From positions 4,526,001-4,590,000 of the forward strand of contig NZ_CP117460.1 of assembly GCF_030687145.1 (NCBI RefSeq): a stretch of DNA of 64,000 bases, in the 5' to 3' direction. Both the position numbers and the translations under genes were made by a program. The DNA is from Pseudomonas sp. FP1742 (GTDB taxonomy: Bacteria > Pseudomonadota > Gammaproteobacteria > Pseudomonadales > Pseudomonadaceae). Below the pieces are notes generated by a model. That model was given only the letters and a program-made list of their open reading frames with translations. It had not been told where the DNA came from and searched no databases. Shown in pieces: positions 27,107-34,716 of the stretch (within the stretch, counting starts at the first letter, position 1; the number at the start of each line of letters is the position of its first letter).

Positions 27107-27382
27107 ATGTCTGAATCCGCTCTCGCCTTCAAATGCCTAGGCCACACAACTCGGGATGACGGTTTAATTGGTCGCTACAACTTGGAAGTGACCGACGCTA
27201 GAAACGAAAAGACGGTGACAATCTCAGTCGACCCCAGGCGCCTAGCCTCGGCTCGCAGCATGAAAATTATCCTTCTGGACCGATGCATGTTCTACTCGGT
27301 CACTCAGAAGGAGCATGACCAGATGCTTCTTGAGTTGTTTGACTCCCCAGATGCTCGAGCCGAGAGCAAAGACTTGCCCTAA
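27107..27382 (+). CDS. hypothetical protein
   Basis: A 91-residue acidic/basic mixed protein (ALAFKCLGHTTRDDGLIGRY, VDPRRLASARSMKIILLDRC). ATG 27107 follows TCGGAGTCCGGT; ATG 27059 is an alternative giving 16 more residues. No domain recognised. It lies on the same strand as the preceding hypothetical gene and is followed by a hairpin at 27456-27478. Confidence 0.45.
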   Translation: MSESALAFKCLGHTTRDDGLIGRYNLEVTDARNEKTVTISVDPRRLASARSMKIILLDRCMFYSVTQKEHDQMLLELFDSPDARAESKDLP

Positions 27383-27401
27383 ACCGAAGGGTGGAGTGTC
27401 A

Positions 27402-27437
27402 CAGGTCACTCCTGTGGGAATGGAGGCAATGTAGCAT
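27402..27437 (-). repeat. orphan copy of the lipoprotein leader sequence
   Basis: AGGTCACTCCTGTGGGAATG and the following AATGTAGCA are nearly identical to the leader of the lipoprotein gene at 25060-25096 (GGTCACTCCTGTGGAAAGG ... AATGTAGCA), in the same orientation. No lipoprotein gene follows here, so this is a duplicated or stranded 5' flank. Confidence 0.6.
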
Positions 27438-27455
27438 CGACCGGACACAAACAAG

Positions 27456-27478
27456 AAGCCCGGCACTGGGCCGGGCTT
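27456..27478. terminator. GC-rich hairpin
   Basis: AAGCCCGGC (27456-27464) pairs with GCCGGGCTT (27470-27478), a perfect 9-bp stem with a 5-base loop. It is followed by TATG on the plus strand and TCTTGTTTG on the minus strand, so it may act for the plus-strand gene ending at 27382, though the U-tract is poor. Confidence 0.55.
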
Positions 27479-27497
27479 TATGATCTAAGGGTCAAGA

Positions 27498-28154
27498 TCA
27501 TTCTCTGAGGTCTAGGCTTTGCTGACCGTAAATTTTCTCGGCAATGTACTTTTCATACTCTGCTCTTGAATCGGAAACAGTAGCAATACCGATGATTTTG
27601 CCAATTTGTGTCCGCAACGCTTTCACCCCGATTTCGGACAAGAACATGTGAACCTTCGAACTTTTATCACCGTTCACCTGCTTGCTGGCCTTCGCGAGAT
27701 CGAAAACCTTTCCTTGGCTGCGTGCAAGAGGCTTGTATATGTGGTCGATCGTCAGATACTTAAACTCCCAAGGGCGCCCGCGCTCGGGTTTGACGAGACC
27801 ATATAGCCGGTACCATTGCTCATAAAGCTCCGGCGAAAGTTCTTTCTCATACTCACGGGCCTCCTCACGCACATAAAGTTTGTAGGCTTCGATAATATCT
27901 TCTTTCGTCCGATCATAGCCAGCGAGGGCGTAAACCAACCCTTGAATACCAGCTTTTGCCGAAGCGCCGAGAATGATTCGAGCTTGGCAAATATCAATCA
28001 GAAGCCCGACCTCATACCCGTTTATTTGGCCTTGAAACTGTGCGGCCGCTCCCGCGTGGTCCCCCTTGAAAATCAATGGGTTATCTATCTTTTCAAGGAT
28101 CTCCGCTCCCAAGGCTTTCGAGACCGTTTGCCCCTTGGCAAAAGCCTGGCTGAA
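27498..28154 (-). pseudogene. P63C-domain phage protein, N-terminally truncated with internal deletion
   Basis: The C-terminal part (AKAGIQGLVYALAGY, LYEQWYRLYGL, WEFKYLTIDHIYKPLA, SEIGVKALRTQIGK) matches the P63C domain of phage and prophage proteins. Two defects are visible. The similarity upstream (AFAKGQTVSKALGAEILEK) runs into an in-frame stop at 28155-28157 without a start codon. Between LIDICQA and RIILGASAKAG about 25 residues usual in the family are missing. An internal TTG (28112) leaves a 204-residue open frame, but I treat it as a pseudogene. The domain's function is not established. Confidence 0.65.
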
Positions 28155-28181
28155 CTATCTCGAGACCCGGGAGATGAAGTG

Positions 28182-28472
28182 CTAGCCCCGCTCTAACGGA
28201 GCGCCATGTTTCACAGTACCGAACCAATCAAACTGTCCAATCGTTTCCTTGGCAGCATCAAGAATCTCCTGTTCCGAATCGTCGTACCGATCGACAGACG
28301 GGCACAGTTCAAAGCTGCAGCAACAGCTGTTCGAATCATAGAACACGCTGATGACCTTCTTTTGCATGCCTCGACTTTCCAGCGCAACACAGAAATTTAT
28401 CATTTCAGCGAGTTCGTATGCTTTTCCGTGTCGAGTAGAAATCCCGATGCCGAATACGGTCATCGCGTTCAC
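28182..28472 (-). CDS. hypothetical small protein
   Basis: A 96-residue ORF started at GTG 28472, which has GGGAGAGGTTTCA upstream; an ATG 21 bases further up has no ribosome site. The sequence contains SNSCCCSFELC, a cysteine cluster, and ends EILDAAKETIGQFDWFG. No family recognised. It lies just upstream of the P63C remnant on the same strand. Confidence 0.45.
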   Translation of the reverse strand: MNAMTVFGIGISTRHGKAYELAEMINFCVALESRGMQKKVISVFYDSNSCCCSFELCPSVDRYDDSEQEILDAAKETIGQFDWFGTVKHGAPLERG

Positions 28473-28587
28473 TGAAACCTCTCCCGCGTACATAAGATTC
28501 CTGCCATTCCTGAAGATTGATCACCCGTAATACCCCAACCCAAACCAAATTGCCATCACACGATGAACATCCAATCGGAGTGCCCTC

Positions 28588-29379
28588 TTATTGAATATTA
28601 TTTTCATTCAGATATTTGGCAATCTGCATTGCAAACCGACTCTCCGAATGATCAGAACTAGTAACTAACAGATTACGATCATACGTAGTTCGAAGTGTTT
28701 CAATCTCCAATGGAAACCCTGGCCCTACAAACACCATAAACCGCAAACCTAGTACATCAAATAGCAATGACTCCAAGTCAGCCGCGAAACGTGCTGGCAT
28801 CGACAACATACCGGTCATCTCAGAACATGTATTAACATCGAGCACTATAAAAAGATCATCAACAACACTAATATTTCCGAGCAGGAATTGAGTGACCTCA
28901 CGCATCTGATCCACATTCAAAACTCCCTTACAACTTACAACCCCTACATTGGTGCGAGGCCACTCGATAGCACGCCAGACCACGCTAACAGCGAAGTAAT
29001 ATAGTGCCCGGGCAAGATCTCCATCCAATTGATCCGACTTATATAACTTTCTTTTTGTGCTGATTGAAATAGGAGTTATTTTATTCAAAATATCGAGCAT
29101 GGGAAAATCGAAATGCGTGGCCCAAATTTTGGATACAGGGGCCTCTCCGAACTTAGAAAAAACACTTTCGCAGTTCCCACATAAAAAATGCGCATCAACC
29201 TGCTTATCGGTTTTACCGAATTTATTTCTAGCCATATCAACTATCATTGGAGACCCACCACCTTCAGATGGATGATCTCTAACCTGTTTGTAAGCTGATT
29301 TTGGCAGCAGATGACTTTTTTTAATAATGCCACTCTTTTTGCAAAGCCCACATATTCCTGCTTTCAAGACTTGCTCCAC
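28588..29379 (-). CDS. HNH-like Cys/His protein of unknown function
   Basis: A 263-residue protein from GTG 29379 in strongly AT-rich DNA. The N-terminus has a CxxC...H pattern (GICGLCKKSGIIKKSHLLPKSAYK) and a second CxxC (HFLCGNCESVFSKF), together resembling the zinc-binding core of HNH-type nucleases in which SHLxPK provides the histidine. The remaining about 190 residues are of unknown fold. Base composition unlike the neighbours suggests horizontal acquisition; a defence-related or restriction-like role is possible but not shown. Confidence 0.6.
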   Translation of the reverse strand: MEQVLKAGICGLCKKSGIIKKSHLLPKSAYKQVRDHPSEGGGSPMIVDMARNKFGKTDKQVDAHFLCGNCESVFSKFGEAPVSKIWATHFDFPMLDILNKITPISISTKRKLYKSDQLDGDLARALYYFAVSVVWRAIEWPRTNVGVVSCKGVLNVDQMREVTQFLLGNISVVDDLFIVLDVNTCSEMTGMLSMPARFAADLESLLFDVLGLRFMVFVGPGFPLEIETLRTTYDRNLLVTSSDHSESRFAMQIAKYLNENNIQ

Positions 29380-29920
29380 TCAGTTGTGAATCTCGAAAAT
29401 ATTAGCCAAGCACAAAAACATGATTAACAGTTCCTACTTCAACGAATTGTGCGACCACTACTTCCAGCCCATGCCGGGCAGAACACAAATACCCCACATC
29501 AACGAATCAAGCCAGTATTGTGACGCTTTGCCGCCCACTACCAACAGCTACCCCCACGGTCGCATCCGATCACGGAGGGCAGCGCATTAGATCGACTACG
29601 AAGACTGAACGGGCGATGCTTGCACACTCCCCATGGTTTTCTTCCACATGGTTATCCCATACCAGTGGACTGCAACTGTATGGCATTCGTACTCGCTCAT
29701 GCTGCACTCCTCTGAAGTGGTTATACCTGCAAGAAGCCCAGCTATGACGCAGCTACCAACACCCAACCTCCTACTTTTTTCTTAGAGATCATTTTACGCT
29801 CCCTAAAGCTATCTCCTTGTAGCTACGGAATAGCCCAACAACTCGTATAACGCCAATTTGCAACTTCATCACAACACGCTGCTCATCCAGTCACGGAGGG
29901 CGGCGCCTGACTGGAGAAAA
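29380..29920. other. 541-bp non-coding stretch with short dispersed repeats
   Basis: No convincing gene is present. It contains two copies of TCACGGAGGGCRGCGC (29570-29585 and 29891-29906), each flanked by short complementary arms (CGATC/GATCG at 29567-29594; CCAGTCA/TGACTGG at 29887-29914). It also holds degenerate copies of CACWTCAACGAATCAMGCCAG (about 29436 and 29495), of which another copy is at 30410-30430. It looks like worn-out phage intergenic sequence. Confidence 0.5.
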
Positions 29921-30166
29921 TTACGACTCGGCCTTTTCTGAACGGAAAACTTTGGTGTATGCGTAGTAACCAGCAGCGATTTCGGCTATCGCCATCACGC
30001 CAAAGATAGCGCCGAACATGAAGGACGAAACGACAAACGCGCCTCCTACGAGAAACAACAGCACTTCCAAAACCTGCAGCGATTTTGGCGATACAGGTAG
30101 CTTCCCTGCCTCAACTAGGCCCGCTACAAACCCAATCAAAACTCCCACAACAATTCGCGCAAGCAT
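29921..30166 (-). CDS. small two-helix membrane protein
   Basis: An 81-residue protein with hydrophobic segments at about 3-20 (ARIVVGVLIGFVAGLVEA) and 33-68 (LEVLLFLVGGAFVVSSFMF and following). ATG 30166 follows GGAAAGGAAAAGCA on the minus strand, a good ribosome site. Ends in a charged tail (VFRSEKAES). Function unknown. Confidence 0.6.
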   Translation of the reverse strand: MLARIVVGVLIGFVAGLVEAGKLPVSPKSLQVLEVLLFLVGGAFVVSSFMFGAIFGVMAIAEIAAGYYAYTKVFRSEKAES

Positions 30167-30203
30167 TGCTTTTCCTTTCCGGCTCCATGCCGGGCCACTT
30201 TGC

Positions 30204-30368
30204 TCACTCGATGGGCACTAGTGTGAATTGAGCACCAGGTAGCGCGGGTGATGATGCGACCCATCTGAGTTCGTACCGAGCTCCGCACTTTGGGCATACC
30301 ACTTCCATCACATCCTTCGTGTCATCAGGATCTACCGCGATCTCTTCCCCGCATTTGCAAATAGCCAT
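30204..30368 (-). CDS. 54-residue zinc-ribbon protein
   Basis: This short gene reads MAICKCGEEIAVDPDD, then VVCPKCGARYELRW, ending LVPIE: two C-x(1-2)-C knuckles typical of a small zinc ribbon. The start has an excellent ribosome site (ACAGGAGGCATCAC). It lies 38 bp upstream of the small membrane protein gene on the same strand and may be co-transcribed. Similar mini zinc proteins are common among phage accessory genes. Confidence 0.65.
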   Translation of the reverse strand: MAICKCGEEIAVDPDDTKDVMEVVCPKCGARYELRWVASSPALPGAQFTLVPIE

Positions 30369-30463
30369 GTGATGCCTCCTGTAGGGCTTCCATGAGCATA
30401 GACCGAATCCACTTCAACGAATCACGCCAGCCGGCGAGGATCCACTATGACTGTGCCGCAGAC

Positions 30464-30895
30464 TCAGTCATAGCCGCCCTTCATATTGCGGATGATCGGG
30501 TGCGCGTCACTCCGAAGATACACTCTGAGCTTCAGGCCGCTGGAGCAAGTTATCACTGAATACTTTTCCGTGGGTTGCTGCTTCTCAGCAACAACCTCCG
30601 AGCAGTCCCAGCCGTAGGTATTTAGCGCATGCCATGCCAGGTCCGCTTTGGTTAGGTTCCGACTGCTATGAGCATGTGAGAGATCATGATTGAACTCAGA
30701 ATCTTCAGCCTTGGTTGCTTCTCTCGGGGGGGATGCTTGAACTGGTGCGACCTGTACTTGAGCAACGCGGTGGCTAGGAGTGACTTTGGCGGTTGGATTG
30801 TTGTGACTATCGATCATTCCCTTGCCGACAAGACCAACGAGACCAACTGCCAAAACAATCCCAATAGTCCTTCTCTCCACGACAGCCTGCCCCAC
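30464..30895 (-). CDS. membrane-anchored hypothetical protein
   Basis: A 143-residue ORF beginning with GTG 30895; an N-terminal hydrophobic segment (TIGIVLAVGLVGLVGKGMI) is followed by a Pro/Val/Gln-rich linker and a C-terminal region with two cysteines (NTYGWDCSEVV, VITCSSGLKL). It is probably a periplasmic domain tethered to the inner membrane. No family recognised; start uncertain. Confidence 0.5.
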   Translation of the reverse strand: MGQAVVERRTIGIVLAVGLVGLVGKGMIDSHNNPTAKVTPSHRVAQVQVAPVQASPPREATKAEDSEFNHDLSHAHSSRNLTKADLAWHALNTYGWDCSEVVAEKQQPTEKYSVITCSSGLKLRVYLRSDAHPIIRNMKGGYD

Positions 30896-30984
30896 TCAAA
30901 GACATTGATCATGTCAGCTTGAGCTGACTTCAGTCCACAACTTGAACCCATAACGCCCGGGCATGACCCGCCATAGGACACCCC

Positions 30985-31110
30985 ATGCCCACAGAAAACA
31001 AACTGGTCGAGCCGATCCCGAGCTTGGCAACTGGTCACGCTCTCGACGCAGTAATCTGGATCAACTGCGTTCAGTGTCTGCGCCACGACTGTGTTGATGA
31101 GGGGCCATAA
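30985..31110 (+). CDS. possible 41-residue protein
   Basis: ATG 30985 is preceded by TAGGACACCCC and opens a short frame (MPTENKLVEPIPSL ... WINCVQCLRHDCVDEGP) with a CxxCxxxxC motif that could bind metal. Size and lack of recognisable relatives keep the call tentative. It lies opposite the minus-strand genes of the remnant zone. Confidence 0.35.
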   Translation: MPTENKLVEPIPSLATGHALDAVIWINCVQCLRHDCVDEGP

Positions 31111-31177
31111 TACAAAGCGATCGGGAACAGCAAGGCGGTCCCTATAGTGCGCTGGATTGGCGCCTTGCTTTACAGCT

Positions 31178-31411
31178 TCAGGCGTACATCACTGTAGAAG
31201 AGGTAATCAAAGGTGCGGGATGCGTAACCCTGTTTACCTCCAGCCAAAGTCGAGTCTGTTCAATGTCGAAGGATTGCCCTCTGTTCCGCATCGTAGCGAC
31301 TAACGTGCCAGCCACACGGTAGCTCCCGCATCCGTCAAGGCAACGCTTCTCCTGCCAATCTCCGATAGTTGCAATGTCTTCCGCTGCTGATTTGCAGATC
31401 AGGCATGCCAT
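31178..31411 (-). CDS. small zinc-binding protein
   Basis: A 77-residue protein with MACLICKSAAEDI and KRCLDGCGSYRVAGTL, a CxxC...CxxxC pattern suggesting a zinc finger. ATG 31411 is chosen because CAAGGAGGTTGGAAA precedes it; the frame extends 30 bases upstream. Typical of small accessory genes near phage integration modules. Function unknown. Confidence 0.6.
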   Translation of the reverse strand: MACLICKSAAEDIATIGDWQEKRCLDGCGSYRVAGTLVATMRNRGQSFDIEQTRLWLEVNRVTHPAPLITSSTVMYA

Positions 31412-31441
31412 TTTCCAACCTCCTTGTGAATGACCTCTCAA

Positions 31442-31813
31442 CTGTAGTCCATCTCGGCGAGAGCAACCTCGACGCGACCTGTTCGGTAAGGAATGGCATT
31501 ACTCAGTCGGTGACCAAGGAGGAAAAGCACAAGTACACATCTCTGCGGCGTCGAAGCAGTGCTGGAAGCGATTCACCAGGAAAAGCAGCAGGTGGCAGCC
31601 TGACCAATCCTCAATTTTTTCGCCCACTCTCCACAATCAGTTGATGCTTCGTAGTCTCGATAGGCAGTGTGACTACGTCACCATAAGTTTATAAGCTAGG
31701 AGCAGTCCAATAAGGCGTATTAAAGCTTCACAAATAATAATTAAGTTAAAAGAAAGTCGACAACCGCAAGATCAGACGCTTGCCGACTTATATTTTTCAA
31801 CAGTAGTTACCTA
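31442..31813. other. gap with a possible gene remnant
   Basis: No complete gene is seen in these 372 bp. A plus-strand frame around 31530-31598 reads GVEAVLEAIHQEKQQVAA and then a stop, which looks like the tail of a lost gene. The rest is AT-rich and probably promoter or decayed sequence. Confidence 0.35.
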
Positions 31814-32230
31814 TCACCACATGCATTGCCCTTCTGAGACGTTCAACTGCAACGAAAGATAGTTCTGAGCGCGAGACTTCAAACAACTATCGAACTGACC
31901 TTGAAATGCAGGCATCGCTCCAGCGGGAGAGGTAATTATCGCACTCAGTGTCGCAGCAGCAGCTCCCTGCACAGCACATTGTTGTATGTCATTCTGAATA
32001 CCTGCAACAGTTGGCGCCTCGACTACGGCATATACATAAACACGTTGTTCGGCAGTTTCAACGGTGTCTGGAACCCAGTTCCCCAGCATATTGCTCCCGC
32101 TGCTGGTCACCCGCGAGCAAGGAGTGATGTTCCCCCACCCCAACTCTACTCGAGTGGAGTCGGCTAGAGCCATATCACTCAAGGCTATAAGCATTACAAT
32201 AGAAGCGCATATTCTCGGACGACTAATCAT
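31814..32230 (-). CDS. exported hypothetical protein
   Basis: A 138-residue protein with a signal peptide (ICASIVMLIALSDMALA). The mature part has three cysteines (ITPCSRV, QQCAVQGAAAATLSAI, FDSCLKS) plus a terminal GQCMW. ATG 32230 is preferred because GAGGTTGGCAGTT precedes it; ATG 32245 lies 15 bases upstream. No known family. AT-rich and monocistronic. Confidence 0.5.
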   Translation of the reverse strand: MISRPRICASIVMLIALSDMALADSTRVELGWGNITPCSRVTSSGSNMLGNWVPDTVETAEQRVYVYAVVEAPTVAGIQNDIQQCAVQGAAAATLSAIITSPAGAMPAFQGQFDSCLKSRAQNYLSLQLNVSEGQCMW

Positions 32231-32480
32231 AACTGCCAACCTCATATAAGGACTTTATTATTACGCACCACGCCCAACGCCGCATCTTAAGGTTTCCATA
32301 GCCCTTAGACTTCCAAAGCAACGCTATGCCGAACATTTACTGAAGTACCACTCATAAATCATTCCGATCCGAGTTCAGCAACTTAATTTAGCGTAGCACC
32401 AAGCCATCATCAGTAACGGCCGTACAGTAACTCCCTCCCCCCCCTTCAAAGTCAGCCGCTATAGCGGTAAGGACGAAGTC

Positions 32481-32771
32481 ATGCCTGAAGAAAAGTTGAT
32501 TGGCCCCGTCGAAATCGTGCGTGACGAAAGCGGGTACTGGTATCACCCCGACATCCCGGATTTCGATGAAGACGCCGAAGCGTGGAAGGCGTGGCTCGGA
32601 GCCCAGGACCTGAAGGTGATCGGGTGGCACATGGATTCCGATTTAGAAGCCCATCCTTACTGGGATGATGAAGCCTGTCACTGCCTCGGCTGGGAGCCGG
32701 AAACGCCGCCGGAGTACGACTGGTTCCTGCTCGGGATTTTCGATACTGATGACGGCCCGTACGTGCAATAG
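32481..32771 (+). CDS. phage accessory protein, acidic
   Basis: A 96-residue acidic protein rich in Trp/Asp/Glu (SGYWYHPDIPDFDEDAEA, GWEPETPPEYDWFLLGIFD). ATG 32481 follows GGTAAGGACGAAGTC. It is the first of a compact plus-strand series that ends with excisionase and integrase, the normal layout of the integration end of this phage type. Function unknown. Confidence 0.65.
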   Translation: MPEEKLIGPVEIVRDESGYWYHPDIPDFDEDAEAWKAWLGAQDLKVIGWHMDSDLEAHPYWDDEACHCLGWEPETPPEYDWFLLGIFDTDDGPYVQ

Positions 32772-32791
32772 GCGCGCCGCGAGGTGGCAGC

Positions 32792-32848
32792 ATGATCGCC
32801 CTCGCCTGGTTCGCTTACGTGTACTGCTACAAGGGGCTGCGGTTATGA
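32792..32848 (+). CDS. possible 18-residue hydrophobic peptide
   Basis: ATG 32792 follows GCGAGGTGGCAGC and encodes MIALAWFAYVYCYKGLRL; the stop overlaps the next start in an ATGA (32845-32848). It may be a translated leader that couples to the Cys-rich gene or a micro-membrane peptide. Confidence 0.4.
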   Translation: MIALAWFAYVYCYKGLRL

Positions 32849-33156
32849 GAAGAGTTCTGCGGTTCGTAGATGATCCTGCCGCCCAGTACGGATTCAGCTC
32901 GGTTCCTGCGACCTACGAAGACGCCGAGAAGATCATCGGGTTCCGGCTGGACCGCCGCATCAACTACTCGATCACCCAGGAAGGCGAAGTCGAGCAGGAA
33001 AGCTGGTGCACCCTGGATTGCTCCGGATGCAGCTGCGGATGCGAGGGTGGCTGCAGCTGCGGCCCATCCACCGGATGCAGCGAGTGTGGGTACACCGGCA
33101 AGCGCCGCATACACTTCGGCTTCCCGCCCTCCCCGCCAAATCGAAAGAAATTCTAA
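32845..33156 (+). CDS. small cysteine-rich phage protein
   Basis: A 103-residue protein with an N-terminal part (DPAAQYGFSSVPATYEDAEK) and a dense cysteine region (CTLDCSGCSCGCEGGC, TGCSECGYTGKRR) that probably binds several zinc ions. ATG 32845 overlaps the preceding mini-ORF. It belongs to the plus-strand integration-end operon. A DNA-contact or regulatory role is possible. Confidence 0.6.
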   Translation: MRRVLRFVDDPAAQYGFSSVPATYEDAEKIIGFRLDRRINYSITQEGEVEQESWCTLDCSGCSCGCEGGCSCGPSTGCSECGYTGKRRIHFGFPPSPPNRKKF

Positions 33157-33208
33157 CTCCCCTCTTCCACCTACCAGCCTGCCGGTGAACGGCGGGCGAG
33201 GAATTCGT

Positions 33209-33643
33209 ATGTCCGAAAAAACCGTTACCGCGATCATGGACCAAGCCCAGGTTTTCGCCAGCAGCTGGTCAATAGTCGACGGCCCTTTCGCTGCAGGCAA
33301 CCAAATCGACCTGGCACGCGCAGAGAAAGCCACTCTGAAAAAAATGGTCGTCGCAGCTCTGTCTGGGGAAGTTGGCGTGCTGGAGGAAGTTGCCGAGATG
33401 ATTGAGGCCCTTCTGGCCTGGCACAAAAGGCAAGTAGACCAGCTGCAAATCATCACCGACAACGCCAAAGAAGGCGTGTCAATCCAGCTTGGCACAACCG
33501 ATCCGGTTGAACTCCTGCTGACCGACGACATGGCAAAGGGTCTGCGTCTTGGGCTTTCGCTGGCGGTGGCGCGCCTCGGGAAACTGCCGATCAGCGTCAG
33601 CCATGATTGTCATGACGACCTTGATCCAGATGAAGACGAATAA
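33209..33643 (+). CDS. phage accessory protein of unknown function
   Basis: A 144-residue, mostly helical protein (KKMVVAALSGEVGVLEEVAE, LTDDMAKGLRLGLSLAVARL) with an acidic C-terminus (DDLDPDEDE). ATG 33209 follows GCGAGGAATTCGT. It lies between the Cys-rich gene and the excisionase. No family recognised. Confidence 0.6.
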   Translation: MSEKTVTAIMDQAQVFASSWSIVDGPFAAGNQIDLARAEKATLKKMVVAALSGEVGVLEEVAEMIEALLAWHKRQVDQLQIITDNAKEGVSIQLGTTDPVELLLTDDMAKGLRLGLSLAVARLGKLPISVSHDCHDDLDPDEDE

Positions 33644-33688
33644 CCCCCATCACTACCTTCTGCCGCCACGCGCGGCATGGAGCATCCC

Positions 33689-33901
33689 ATGAAGAAAGAG
33701 CTGATCAAGATCAGTGAGTTCCAGCGCCGCCGTTGGGGCGAGAACGGCACGCCACCGTGCCCCCAAGCAATCCGCAACTACATCCGGAATGGCCAGGTGC
33801 CCGGCGAGCAGATCGGCAAACTCTGGTACGTTGACTGGACGGCGTTTAGCAAGTCGGCAGGAAACGACCTGGTCGCAATGGTACTGAAAGGAGCGACATG
33901 A
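33689..33901 (+). CDS. xis: excisionase (DUF1233-type)
   Basis: A 70-residue protein with MKKELIKISEFQRRRWGEN, PPCPQAIRNYIRNGQVPGEQ and KLWYVDWTAF: a small winged-helix excisionase of the DUF1233 kind. ATG 33689 is preferred over ATG 33677 because GGAG lies six bases before it. The stop overlaps the start of the integrase gene (33898-33901), the usual xis-int coupling. It would bend attachment-site DNA to favour excision. Confidence 0.8.
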   Translation: MKKELIKISEFQRRRWGENGTPPCPQAIRNYIRNGQVPGEQIGKLWYVDWTAFSKSAGNDLVAMVLKGAT

Positions 33902-34638
33902 TGGTCCCACGGCCGCGCAACAAGGCGAACAAGAACCTTCCGCAGAACCTGTACTTCGATTCGCGGCGTTCGAGCTATCGCTACCGGCGGCCCACCGACG
34001 GTAAGTGGTTTCAGTTCGGCACCGATCGCATCAAAGCCATCGACGCGGCAAAGCAGTTGAATCTGGAGTTCATGCGCGGTGCAGACCTGATCGGCGCCGT
34101 AATGGGTAACGCCTCCGAGTCTTTCGCCGGTTTCCTTGACACCTACGAACGCGATGTCCTGCCGCCACGCGAGCTGGCCAAGGTGTATTTGTATGTGGTG
34201 CAGCAGAAGACGACCAAGGCCAGTGACGCAGCGTGGATCCGGTTCAAGGTGACCGAAGAACTCCAGGCTGTGATCAGCCGTTGCAGGGATGATATTGCCT
34301 CCCCCTACCTGGTGCACCGCCGCCCGGATCGCCTGAAACAAAAACAGGCACAGACGAAGGATCACTGGACGCAGATCGAGGAGCGGTATTTGACGCGTGC
34401 CTTCAAGGAGGCACGGGAACTGGCGGGTTGTTACAAGGGATGGAAGGAAGAGGAAATGCCGGGCTTCCACGAAGTGCGGGCGCTATCGCTGCACTTGTAC
34501 AAGAAAGCCGGAAAGGATGGGCAGAAGATCGCAGGGCACGCGAGTGAGGGCATGACGAAAAACTACCAGCGCGACCACGAGGAAGTCATCTGGTCCGAGG
34601 CAATTCCTGACCTGAATATCAGCGAAATCACCGGATAG
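33898..34638 (+). CDS. int: tyrosine-family phage integrase with a large internal deletion
   Basis: The 246-residue frame has an N-terminal arm-binding domain (NKNLPQNLYFDSRRSSYRYR, about residues 10-60). At about residue 95 it jumps directly from LPPRELAK to YLYVVQQKT. Full-length relatives are about 350 residues, so roughly 100-110 residues are missing: the core-binding domain and the start of the catalytic domain with the first catalytic Arg. Remaining catalytic residues are His191, Arg194, His214 and nucleophile Tyr223 (KNYQRDH). The frame is preserved, so a protein may be made, but recombinase activity is not expected. A 47-nt tRNA fragment lies 79 bp downstream. Confidence 0.8.
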   Translation: MMVPRPRNKANKNLPQNLYFDSRRSSYRYRRPTDGKWFQFGTDRIKAIDAAKQLNLEFMRGADLIGAVMGNASESFAGFLDTYERDVLPPRELAKVYLYVVQQKTTKASDAAWIRFKVTEELQAVISRCRDDIASPYLVHRRPDRLKQKQAQTKDHWTQIEERYLTRAFKEARELAGCYKGWKEEEMPGFHEVRALSLHLYKKAGKDGQKIAGHASEGMTKNYQRDHEEVIWSEAIPDLNISEITG

Positions 34639-34667
34639 TTTTGCGCCAGTTTTGCGCAGGCACAAAA

Positions 34668-34690
34668 AAGCCGATCTATCTGATCGGCTT
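34668..34690 (-). terminator. strong hairpin terminator near the attachment site
   Basis: AAGCCGATC (34668-34676) pairs perfectly with GATCGGCTT (34682-34690). On the minus strand it is followed by TTTTTTG, so it would stop transcripts arriving from the lysis genes or from a tRNA; it may also help to end the convergent integrase transcript. Confidence 0.8.
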
Positions 34691-34716
34691 AACTGTCTGA
34701 TTTTACTCAGGAAATA

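Noticed and set aside
30814..31086. 90-codon minus-strand frame
   Set aside because: It overlaps the better-supported anchored protein gene and has no ribosome site or domain.
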